41,441 nt of DNA from assembly GCA_027314165.1 (NCBI GenBank), contig DAHVCH010000020.1:1-41441 (forward strand), in the 5' to 3' direction. Origin of the DNA: Thermoplasmata archaeon (GTDB lineage Archaea; Thermoplasmatota; Thermoplasmata; Lutacidiplasmatales; UBA184). Position numbers and translations under genes: made by a program. Below, piece after piece: positions 1 through 7,098 of this stretch (its first letter is position 1; every line of letters starts with the position of its first letter). The notes under the pieces are model-generated. The model was given only the letters and a program-made list of their open reading frames with translations, was not told where the DNA came from and ran no database searches.

Positions 1-1058
1 TTGCCGGACCCGGTCGTTCCGCCCGAGGGGAGCGGCGCTTTCTCTGGAGGCGAGGACAGACTCTTCTTGCACTTCCAGCAACTGGTCTCCCCCTTGTCCA
101 CCACGGCGTGGCAGTGCGGGCAACGCAGCTCGGCGACGGGCGCGGTCTCGCCCTCCCCACCGGCGGACGCCTTGGCCTTGGCGAGTCGCATGCGCTCGCG
201 GCCCTTGAGGTAGGTGTAGATGAGCATCACCGCCACGAGGACGCCCACGAGGAGCGCCATCGAGAGGTAGAAGTCTGGCAGGAGGTAGAAGTAGGCCGAG
301 CCCCACCCCCCCGTGATCGGGCCCTGGGTGTAGGAACAGCCGGAGTACCCCGCGGGGGGACCGCCGGGGACCGTGCAGCTCCAGCCGCCGTAGTGGGCGT
401 TGAGGCCGTAGATCCACTGCGACTCGCTGCCGACGCTGGCGACCGCCGTCAGGAACATGAAGTAGAGTATCTGGCCCTTTGGAATCGAGCTGGAATTGAA
501 GTAGACCATGAAAGGACTGCTGGTGGAGTTCTGCTGCGCCGGCGAGAGCCGCTGGCTCAGATTGGTGAACGGATCGTGGGGGGTCAGGTAGCAGGTCCCT
601 TGCGTGTTGCTCGTGTCGTACGCGCAGTTGGTGACCCACAGGTAGACCGCTTTCAGGGTGAGGTTCGGCCCCAGGTGCGAGGGCCAGACCTGGACCTGGA
701 AGTGGTAGGTCTGACCGCTGGCGGCGCCCATGTACGGGTCGACGCTCCCGTTCTGGAGCACGTTGTCGCCGCTCCAAGAGACCGGGGACGGGACGACGGC
801 CATCTGCGTCACCACCACCCCCGTTACGAGGGGAGCGAACAGCAGGACCGCCAGGGCGACCATGAGGAGCTTGCGCAGGGAGGTCTTCCAGCCGAAGTAG
901 ATGGGGAGGCCGAAGGAGACCAGCAGCATGAGCAGGGCCCCGACCGGGATGCCCAGCTCCCCGACGAAGTACCCGGAGAGCAGGACGATGATGGCGAGGT
1001 AGACGACGAGCCCGATCGGGGTCCCGCCGAACGCCTTGATCTTCTCTCCGAGCGCCAC
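1..1058 (-). CDS. Membrane protein with extracellular domain and cytosolic zinc ribbon (3' end cut off by window)
   Basis: I do not recognise the family. The frame reads without a stop from a GTG start to the window edge (352 codons), so the C-terminus is missing. Three hydrophobic segments (about residues 15-32, 37-56 and 63-83) precede a polar domain rich in Asn, Ser and aromatics (about 84-258). A fourth membrane segment (about 260-283) is followed by a basic stretch and a zinc ribbon with Cys pairs at 313/316 and 327/330. Four membrane passes put the N-terminus and zinc ribbon inside and the 84-258 domain outside. A stop lies ten codons upstream in frame, and GTG is the best start inside that interval. 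A TATA-like element about 31 nt upstream appears to be shared with the divergent apgM. The architecture resembles the giant protein at 13272-17525. A sensory or scaffold role is speculation. Confidence 0.8.
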   Translation of the reverse strand, partial: MALGEKIKAFGGTPIGLVVYLAIIVLLSGYFVGELGIPVGALLMLLVSFGLPIYFGWKTSLRKLLMVALAVLLFAPLVTGVVVTQMAVVPSPVSWSGDNVLQNGSVDPYMGAASGQTYHFQVQVWPSHLGPNLTLKAVYLWVTNCAYDTSNTQGTCYLTPHDPFTNLSQRLSPAQQNSTSSPFMVYFNSSSIPKGQILYFMFLTAVASVGSESQWIYGLNAHYGGWSCTVPGGPPAGYSGCSYTQGPITGGWGSAYFYLLPDFYLSMALLVGVLVAVMLIYTYLKGRERMRLAKAKASAGGEGETAPVAELRCPHCHAVVDKGETSCWKCKKSLSSPPEKAPLPSGGTTGSG

Positions 1059-1084
1059 GTCAGGCGCGGCCAGGACCGGTACGG

Positions 1085-1093
1085 CTTAATAGG
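1085..1093. promoter_or_regulatory. Candidate shared TATA box of two divergent genes
   Basis: The sequence cttaatagg reads as cctattaag on the other strand, so it is TATA-like in both directions. Its centre is 26 nt upstream of the GTG chosen for apgM and 31 nt upstream of the GTG of the membrane protein on the minus strand. No other A+T-rich element lies between the two genes. Assignment is by eye from spacing and composition. Confidence 0.5.
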
Positions 1094-1114
1094 ATGAAGG
1101 GAAGGGGCGAGAGC

Positions 1115-2506
1115 GTGTCACTTTCGCGCGTGGCGGGGCCCAAGGAAACGACCCCCGGCGGCACCTCGCTGCCCTGCGCGCTGATCGTCCTGGACGGGCT
1201 CGGGGACCGACCCCACCCGGACCTGGGGGGGAAGACCCCTCTCGAGGCCGCCCGGACCCCCAACCTCGACCGACTGGCCGCGCGCGGGACCCTTGGCAAC
1301 GTGGTCACCGTGGGCCCGGGGATCGCCCCGGAGTCCGACGCTGGGGTCCTGGGGCTGCTCGGCTACGATCCCAGGACGGATTCCCCCGGGCGGGGCGTGC
1401 TCGAGGCCGAGGGAGTGGGGCTCCACGTCGAGCCTGGCCAGGTCGCGTTCCGGTTCAACTTCGCCACCGTCGGTCCGGAGAACGTCGTGAAGGACGCCCG
1501 GGTGGGCCGGTCGCTCTCGACCGAAGAGGCCAACGAGCTGGCGGAGGCCATCAGCCGGGCCGACCTGCTAGGTGCGGAGGGCGTCGAGGCCCGAGCTCAG
1601 GCGACGGTCGGGCACCGCGGGGTCCTCCGGCTCGCACCTCGGTCGGGCGCGGCCCTCTCTCCAGAGGTCTCCAACTCCGACCCCTACTACGAGAAGATCG
1701 GGGGCCTCGGGCACGCGGTGAAGCCCCAGCGACCCCAGATCCGGCGGGTGAAGCCCCTCGATGGGTCGGAGGAGGCTGCGCGGACGGCCGGGCTCGTCAA
1801 CCTGTTCGTCGACCGGGTGCCCGCCGTGCTCCGCGACCACCCCGTGAACGTCCGCCGGAGGGCGAGCGGGGGCCTCGAAGCGAACCACCTCCTCCTCCGA
1901 GACGCCGGAACGGCCCCCAGAGGGCTCCGGACCTTCCGTGACCGATGGGGGACGGGGGGGGCCGCCTTGACCGAGATGCCCGTCGAGCGGGGGCTCGCGA
2001 GGCTCCTCGAGCTCGAGGACGTCTTCGTCGGACCGGTGGACCCGGCCCGCAGAGCGGAGGGGTACCGGTATCGGGCCCAACGATGCCGGGAGCTGCTCGC
2101 GAAGCAGCCCTTCCTCTACATCCACCTGAAGGGACCGGACGAACCTGGCCACGACGGCGACGCGCAGAAGAAGCGGGAGATCGTCGATGCCCTCGACGAG
2201 CACTTCTTCGGTCCATTCCTCGAGGGGCTGGACCTCCAGCGCTGCCGGCTCCTCGTTACCGCGGACCACGCGACCCCGTGCATCCTCAAGGGGCACTCGG
2301 ACGATCCCGTCCCCGTGCTGCTCGTCGGGGCCCCGGACCTCGCCGACCCCTCGCGTAATGACGCGCCGCGCAAGTTCTCGGAAGCGACCTGTGAGGTCGG
2401 ACCCCTCAAGGGGTTGCTCGGCCGCGACCTGCTGGACCACCTCTTCCTCCGCGGGCAAGCCGGCAGGGGGGCGGTCCCTAACGCGCCCGCCCGATCGCCT
2501 CCCTAG
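1115..2506 (+). CDS. apgM: 2,3-bisphosphoglycerate-independent phosphoglycerate mutase, archaeal type
   Basis: Interconverts 3- and 2-phosphoglycerate in the cytosol, using an alkaline-phosphatase-like two-metal site. With the GTG start at 1115 the protein has 463 residues. Visible family signatures are the first metal Asp in VLDGLGDRP (D27), GKTPLEAARTPNLD, the nucleophile region PESDAGVLGLLGYDP (Ser 74), GRGVLEAEGVG, the ligand stretch HLKGPDEPGHDGD and the late LVTADHATP. An ATG at 1094 in the same frame adds seven residues. I prefer GTG 1115 because the TATA-like element at 1085-1093 overlaps the ATG and lies 26 nt before the GTG. The trm5 ATG follows the stop by 4 nt and ppsA follows that, so the three are probably cotranscribed. 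ApgM and PpsA act in consecutive parts of gluconeogenesis. Confidence 0.92.
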   Translation: MSLSRVAGPKETTPGGTSLPCALIVLDGLGDRPHPDLGGKTPLEAARTPNLDRLAARGTLGNVVTVGPGIAPESDAGVLGLLGYDPRTDSPGRGVLEAEGVGLHVEPGQVAFRFNFATVGPENVVKDARVGRSLSTEEANELAEAISRADLLGAEGVEARAQATVGHRGVLRLAPRSGAALSPEVSNSDPYYEKIGGLGHAVKPQRPQIRRVKPLDGSEEAARTAGLVNLFVDRVPAVLRDHPVNVRRRASGGLEANHLLLRDAGTAPRGLRTFRDRWGTGGAALTEMPVERGLARLLELEDVFVGPVDPARRAEGYRYRAQRCRELLAKQPFLYIHLKGPDEPGHDGDAQKKREIVDALDEHFFGPFLEGLDLQRCRLLVTADHATPCILKGHSDDPVPVLLVGAPDLADPSRNDAPRKFSEATCEVGPLKGLLGRDLLDHLFLRGQAGRGAVPNAPARSPP

Positions 2507-2510
2507 CACC

Positions 2511-3542
2511 ATGCGGGCGCAGGCGCTCGCCGTCGAGCGTTCGAAGGGAGAGCAGGTCCGCAGGGCCCTCTCGGCCGGCGGATGGCTCCGGGGGGACCTG
2601 CAGCCCCAGCGCGAGGCGGAATCGGTCTACTTCCCGGTCCAGGGGCTCCCGACCCCCCTGCCAGACACCATCGTCGGCACGCTGGTGGACCGGGAGTTCG
2701 AACCCGCGACGCCCCGAAAGGCGCGGGACTACCGCGAGCTCGTCGAGGTCCCCGGCGAGCTGCGGGACCTGCTGCCCTCCTCCTTCGACATCGTAGGGGA
2801 CATCGTCCTCATCCGGCTCCCGGAACCGTTGGTCCCCTATGGGAAGGCCATCGGGGAGGCGTTGCTCTCGTTCGTTCCGGGCTGCCGCAAGGTGGCCCTC
2901 GACCGTGGGGTGGAGGGGGTGGCGCGCGTCCGCTCGCTCGAAGCGCTGGCGGGGAGCGGAGGGTCCTCGACGGTCCATCGCGAGAACGGGCTCTCCTTCC
3001 GCGTGGACCTCGAAGGGGCATACTTCTCTCCTCGTCTGGCGAGGGAGCATCAGCGGGTCGCCGAGCTGGTCGGGCCCCAGGAGAATCTCCTGGACCTCTT
3101 CTGCGGCGTCGGTCCCTTCGCCTTGACCGCCCTCCGTCTCCACCCCGAGGCGAGAGCGGTGGCGGTCGACCTCAACCCCGCCGCAATCGCGCTCCTCCGC
3201 GAGAACGCTTCACGTCTGGGAGTGTCGTCCCGGCTCGAGATCGTTGAGGGGGATGCCGAGGTGTTCCTCCGCGAGAATCGGACGTTCTCGCGCGTCGTCA
3301 TGAACCTTCCCCGCGAAGGATATAAGTACGCAACTTCGGTCGCGCAACACGTCATGCCAGCGGGGACTCTTCACCACTACGAGGTCGTGCGAAGAGCGGA
3401 CCTGCCCCAGCGGGGCCGTGACCTTCTCCGAGAGGTCTCCGAGGCGACCTCCTCCCGTTGGACCCTGGAGACGCCGCATGTGGTCCACCCCTACTCCCCT
3501 TCCTCCGACCTGGTCGCTTGGACGCTCAAGAGGGGGGACTGA
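2511..3542 (+). CDS. trm5: tRNA (guanine37-N1)-methyltransferase, Trm5 family
   Basis: Transfers a methyl group from S-adenosylmethionine to N1 of G37, next to the anticodon, which limits frameshifting. The protein has 343 residues. The N-terminal part carries the small Trm5 domain (VERSKGEQVRRAL, then SVYFPVQGLP). The Rossmann methyltransferase core has SAM motif I NLLDLFCGVGPFALTAL (from residue 191) and the catalytic NLP motif at residues 265-267. The frame is open well upstream into apgM, but homology begins at ATG 2511, 4 nt after the apgM stop, so I start there. ppsA begins 3 nt after its stop. The exact Trm5 subclass is not resolved here. Confidence 0.9.
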   Translation: MRAQALAVERSKGEQVRRALSAGGWLRGDLQPQREAESVYFPVQGLPTPLPDTIVGTLVDREFEPATPRKARDYRELVEVPGELRDLLPSSFDIVGDIVLIRLPEPLVPYGKAIGEALLSFVPGCRKVALDRGVEGVARVRSLEALAGSGGSSTVHRENGLSFRVDLEGAYFSPRLAREHQRVAELVGPQENLLDLFCGVGPFALTALRLHPEARAVAVDLNPAAIALLRENASRLGVSSRLEIVEGDAEVFLRENRTFSRVVMNLPREGYKYATSVAQHVMPAGTLHHYEVVRRADLPQRGRDLLREVSEATSSRWTLETPHVVHPYSPSSDLVAWTLKRGD

Positions 3543-3545
3543 ACC

Positions 3546-5930
3546 ATGGCGATCCCGATGGTGGCTCCGGACGCGTTGGTCGTCGATCTGGCGGACGTCT
3601 CGGACCGGGACAACCTCCGTGTCGGAGGGAAGGCCTGCAAACTGGGAGAGCTGGTCCGCAACGGGCTGCCGATCCCTCCGGGGTTCGTGGTCACGACGAC
3701 CTCCTTCGACGCTTACCTCCGCGGCACCCCGGTCGGCGAGATCATCCGCAAGGAGCTGGAGAGCCTGGAGCCGGACCGCGCCGAATCGGTGGAGACCGCC
3801 AGCGCGGCCATCCGCAAGGCGTTCCAGGAGACCCCGTACCCTCCCGACCTCGAGCGGACCCTGAAGGAGACCTACCTCAACTTCGCGAAGCGCCAGAAGG
3901 TCCGCTACTGCGCGGTCCGTTCCTCCGCCACCGCCGAGGACCTGGCGGATGCGAGCTTTGCCGGGCTGCAGGAGACCTACCTCAACGTCTCCACGCCGGA
4001 CGACGTCCTCGCGAACATCCGACGGTGCTGGGGCTCCCTCTACACCCCCCGGGTCATGGTCTACCGGCGGCGCAAGGGCATCTCGCACGCCGACGTGAAG
4101 CTCGCGGTGCTCGTCCAGAAGATGGTCAACTCCAGCGTCTCCGGCATCATGTTCACGGCCGACCCGAACACCGGAGAGAAGCACACGATCATCGAGGCCG
4201 GTTGGGGGCTCGGGGAGCTCATCGTCGGTGGCGAGGTGACCCCGGACCACTACGTCATCGACCCTCAGGGCCCGCGCATCGTCCTCAAGAACATCTCCAA
4301 GCAGTCGGTGATGCTGATCCGTGAGGAGGGAGGCGGCAACCGTAGGGTGGAGGTCGCCTCGGACCGCCAGCAGGCCCCCAAGCTCTCGGACGCCGAGATC
4401 CTGCGCCTCACCTCGCTCGGCAGGCACATCGAGGCCCACTACCGCCGTCCCATGGACATCGAGTGGTGCCTGGAGGACGGCGAGCTCTTCGTCGTCCAGG
4501 CCCGCCCCATCACCACCGGGGGCGCCGCGGAGGCCAAGCCCTCGAAGACCACTTCTCCCGAAGGACGGAAGATGGAGACCTCCACGCACGCCAAAGAGAG
4601 CTCGACCGGCCCCGCCAAGATCCTCGTACGCGGCCTAGGGGCGAGCCCCGGGATGGCCGAGGCGAAGGTCCGACGGCTGAGCGGTGTCGCGGACATGGAC
4701 CAGCTGCGTCCCGGCGAGGTGCTCGTGACGTCGATGACGATGCCCGACATGGTCCCGGCGATGTCGAGGGCGGCCGCCATCGTGACCGACGAGGGAGGCA
4801 TGACCTGCCACGCCGCGATCGTGTCGCGCGAACTCGGCGTCCCTTGTGTCGTCGGCACCCGCGAAGGGACGAAGGTGCTCCATGACGGGATGGAGGTCAC
4901 GGTGGACGGCAAGGCGGGGATCGTCTACGAGGGACTCGTCAGCGGCGGCGCTCATGCGGCCGCTCCGGCCCGCGCCCCGACGGCGTCCGCGGGTGTCTCT
5001 CACCATGTCCCTGCCACGGCGACCAAGATCTACGTCAACGTCTCGATCCCGGAGAAGGCGAAGGAGTACAGCGAGCTCCCGGTCCAAGGCGTGGGCCTCT
5101 TCCGGATCGAGTTCCTGTTCACGAGCTACGTCCGGACCCACCCGATGGCCCTCATCAAGGAGGGGAAGGGGAAGGAGCTCGTCGACCGTCTGGCCGCAGG
5201 GATCGAGAGGGTCTGCGAGGCGTTCAACCCTCGCCCGGTGATCATCCGGACGAGCGACTTCAAGACCAACGAGTACCGCGGCATGCCCGGCGGCGCGCCC
5301 TACGAGCCGGAAGAGAACAACCCGATGATCGGGTGGAGAGGCTGCTCCCGCTACGTCTCCCCCCAGTACCGGGAGGCGTTCCTCCTCGAGCTCGAGGCGA
5401 TCCAGCAGGTCCGCTCGGTCCGGGGCTTCCGCAACGCCCACGTCATGCTCCCCTTCGTCCGGAACACCCAGGAGCTCGAACTGATCGAGCGGATGATGGA
5501 GCAGAAGGGCCTCCTCCGCGGCCCGGACTTCAAGCTCTACCTCATGGCCGAGGTGCCCTCGATCGTCTTCCGGGCGCAGGAGTTCTCGGAGTACTGCGAC
5601 GGGTTCTCCATCGGCTCGAACGACCTCACCCAGCTGGTCATGGGCGCCGACCGCGACTCCGACATCCTGGGGAAGATGGGATACTTCGACGAGAGGGACC
5701 CCGCGGTCCTCAAGGCCGTCGAGATGCTCATCCAGGGGGCCCACGAGAAGGGCCGTACGGTCGGGATCTGCGGCCAGGCCCCGAGCGTCTACCCCGAGTT
5801 CACCGAGTTCCTGGTCCGGCATGGCATCGACACCATCTCCCTGAACGCGGACACGGTCATCCCGACGACCCGGACGATCGCGAGCGCGGAACAGAAGATC
5901 CTGATGGAACGCGCCCGACGGGGCTCGTAG
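3546..5930 (+). CDS. ppsA: Phosphoenolpyruvate synthase (pyruvate, water dikinase)
   Basis: Converts pyruvate, ATP and water to PEP, AMP and phosphate, the entry step of gluconeogenesis. The 794-residue protein has the family's three parts. The N-terminal pyruvate/ATP-binding domain contains RSSATAEDLADASFAGLQ. The swivelling phosphohistidine domain contains GGMTCHAAIVSRELG with phospho-acceptor His 422. The C-terminal PEP-binding TIM barrel contains GIGSNDLTQ-like FSIGSNDLTQL and GICGQAPS with catalytic Cys 742. Two low-complexity linkers (about 333-355 and 464-490) separate the domains. A purine-rich stretch ahead of the ATG could serve as ribosome-binding site. It is last in the apgM-trm5-ppsA run and is followed by a strong hairpin. 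Some archaea use this enzyme glycolytically, which sequence cannot decide. Confidence 0.96.
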   Translation: MAIPMVAPDALVVDLADVSDRDNLRVGGKACKLGELVRNGLPIPPGFVVTTTSFDAYLRGTPVGEIIRKELESLEPDRAESVETASAAIRKAFQETPYPPDLERTLKETYLNFAKRQKVRYCAVRSSATAEDLADASFAGLQETYLNVSTPDDVLANIRRCWGSLYTPRVMVYRRRKGISHADVKLAVLVQKMVNSSVSGIMFTADPNTGEKHTIIEAGWGLGELIVGGEVTPDHYVIDPQGPRIVLKNISKQSVMLIREEGGGNRRVEVASDRQQAPKLSDAEILRLTSLGRHIEAHYRRPMDIEWCLEDGELFVVQARPITTGGAAEAKPSKTTSPEGRKMETSTHAKESSTGPAKILVRGLGASPGMAEAKVRRLSGVADMDQLRPGEVLVTSMTMPDMVPAMSRAAAIVTDEGGMTCHAAIVSRELGVPCVVGTREGTKVLHDGMEVTVDGKAGIVYEGLVSGGAHAAAPARAPTASAGVSHHVPATATKIYVNVSIPEKAKEYSELPVQGVGLFRIEFLFTSYVRTHPMALIKEGKGKELVDRLAAGIERVCEAFNPRPVIIRTSDFKTNEYRGMPGGAPYEPEENNPMIGWRGCSRYVSPQYREAFLLELEAIQQVRSVRGFRNAHVMLPFVRNTQELELIERMMEQKGLLRGPDFKLYLMAEVPSIVFRAQEFSEYCDGFSIGSNDLTQLVMGADRDSDILGKMGYFDERDPAVLKAVEMLIQGAHEKGRTVGICGQAPSVYPEFTEFLVRHGIDTISLNADTVIPTTRTIASAEQKILMERARRGS

Positions 5931-5960
5931 GGCTGAGACCAGGGCCCTCGCGGGCAGTTC

Positions 5961-5981
5961 CGACCTCTCCGCGAGAGGTCG
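5961..5981. terminator. 9-bp perfect hairpin between convergent genes
   Basis: The arms cgacctctc and gagaggtcg are perfect complements around a 3-nt loop. The hairpin starts 31 nt past the ppsA stop and lies 46 nt before the stop of the opposing gene. No T-tract follows, and archaeal termination depends mainly on U-tracts. It may therefore be a 3'-end stabiliser or processing structure instead of a true terminator. Confidence 0.35.
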
Positions 5982-6026
5982 CGTGGGGGAGGGGCCGGGG
6001 CGGCGCCCGCAGGCTGCTCAGGCGCC

Positions 6027-6767
6027 CTATCGGCCGGCCCGAAGGTGGAGAGGGCAAATGGGAGTCGGGGGCTCCCGATGCTCGTGGCGAGCCTCGCCCC
6101 TCAAAGTGGCCGCGCACACGACCACCCTCTCCGCGAAGAGGAGGGGGATGTCGCAGGTGCCGACGCCGTGCCCCCGCTCGCAGACCATGGGCCCAGGGAC
6201 CCGCGAGCCCGGAGGGGTCGGAGAGACTCGGATCACGTAGTCGAACTCGGGGTCCTTCCCGTCCAGCGTCCCGCACCAAGTCATGATCGTGGGGATCCCC
6301 GCATCCTTCAGTCGTTGCAGGACGGGCGCCGCGGAGCCCCGTACCCATGGGCGGAGGACCGGGACCCGGTCCGCGTCCGCGAGCACCAGGACCCGGAGGC
6401 CCCCCTCTTCGTGAGGCTGCTCGAGGAACCGCTCTAGCGTCTTCGGCAGGGTGGGCGCCGATCCGTCCGTCAGCGCGGGCTCGCCCGAGGAGTTGCTCGC
6501 GGCGGAGGCGGGGTCGGGTTCGGGGGGCACCAAGAAGTCCATGAAGGTCAGCCAGGTGTGCTTCGGGCCGAGCGAGAGGGCCAGGCGCCGCGCGGCCCCC
6601 CCCAGCTCCCTGCGGTCCTCTCCCCACAGAAAGAACGAGTGCGGCGTCGGGAGGGGGAGGCTGCTTTCCTCCTCCGGGCCCGGGTCCTTGAGCGTGAACG
6701 GGCGCGTCGACGCGGCCTGCGCCGCGCGGGAGCGGTCATCGGAAGGGCGGGAGGGGTGCTTGCGCAT
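6027..6767 (-). CDS. Conserved-looking protein of unknown function, possibly a degenerate RecA/KaiC-like domain
   Basis: I cannot name this 246-residue protein. Codon use and composition look coding: a hydrophobic strand SFFLWGEDRREL, then a helix, then TWLTFMDFLVP. After a Ser/Ala/Pro-rich insert comes GLRVLVLADADRV, then LQRLKDAGIPTIMTWCG and FDYVIRVS, and a Cys-containing end with MVCERGHGVGTCDIP. The order of strand, acidic strand and a 'tyvirvs' strand recalls RecA/KaiC-type ATPase folds without a P-loop, but that is only impression. An ATG 19 codons upstream (6824) is in frame. I prefer 6767 because a TATA-like cgtatagg sits about 32 nt before it and the extra residues look unconserved. 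It is divergent from the HADH-ECH gene and convergent with ppsA. Confidence 0.6.
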   Translation of the reverse strand: MRKHPSRPSDDRSRAAQAASTRPFTLKDPGPEEESSLPLPTPHSFFLWGEDRRELGGAARRLALSLGPKHTWLTFMDFLVPPEPDPASAASNSSGEPALTDGSAPTLPKTLERFLEQPHEEGGLRVLVLADADRVPVLRPWVRGSAAPVLQRLKDAGIPTIMTWCGTLDGKDPEFDYVIRVSPTPPGSRVPGPMVCERGHGVGTCDIPLLFAERVVVCAATLRGEARHEHREPPTPICPLHLRAGR

Positions 6768-6795
6768 GGGGTCGAGCCAGCTAGGCCAGCAGTCA

Positions 6796-6803
6796 CCTAT
6801 ACG
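6796..6803 (-). promoter_or_regulatory. Candidate TATA box for the 6027-6767 gene
   Basis: On the minus strand this reads cgtatagg, centred about 32 nt upstream of ATG 6767, in otherwise G+C-rich sequence. It is weaker than the other boxes in the window. Confidence 0.3.
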
Positions 6804-7067
6804 CCGAGCCTGGCTTAAGTCCATGAGCAGCCAGAGTACGAGACACCCTCACCGGCCCTCCCTGGCTCCCTCGCGCTCACCCCCCCTCCGCGGGACCCTT
6901 CGAGCGCATACATGGGATGGCCGCGCTCGGCCATCGCCCGCCCTTCAGGACCCTCCGGGACCGAAGTCACGAGGGCGGTCCGACCCGCGAGGCGCGACCC
7001 TGTCCTCCGAACGGAGACCCGACACGCGGGGTTCCCGAGGGGGAGCGGACCCCCACGGCGGCGCTCG

Positions 7068-7075
7068 GTTTATGT
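7068..7075 (+). promoter_or_regulatory. Candidate TATA box for HADH-ECH fusion gene
   Basis: The element ggtttatg is centred 27 nt upstream of ATG 7099, the spacing expected if transcription starts at the start codon. It overlaps an in-frame upstream ATG at 7072, which argues that this ATG is not the real start. The rest of the 6825-7098 intergenic stretch shows no other obvious signal. Confidence 0.55.
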
Positions 7076-7098
7076 CGGCTGCCCTCTGTCGTGGAGCG

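Noticed and set aside
108-1097. Long plus-strand open frame (329 codons) opposite the truncated membrane protein.
   Set aside because: Its translation is Arg/Gly/Asp/His-rich with no motif, while the minus strand has membrane helices and a zinc ribbon. It is the high-GC shadow of the real gene.
2187-2510. Upstream extension of trm5 into apgM.
   Set aside because: It is another frame of apgM. Trm5 sequence starts at ATG 2511.
6451-7098. 216-codon in-frame extension upstream of the HADH-ECH fusion.
   Set aside because: It overlaps the opposing gene and a TATA-like box, is low-complexity, and the dehydrogenase domain begins right after ATG 7099.
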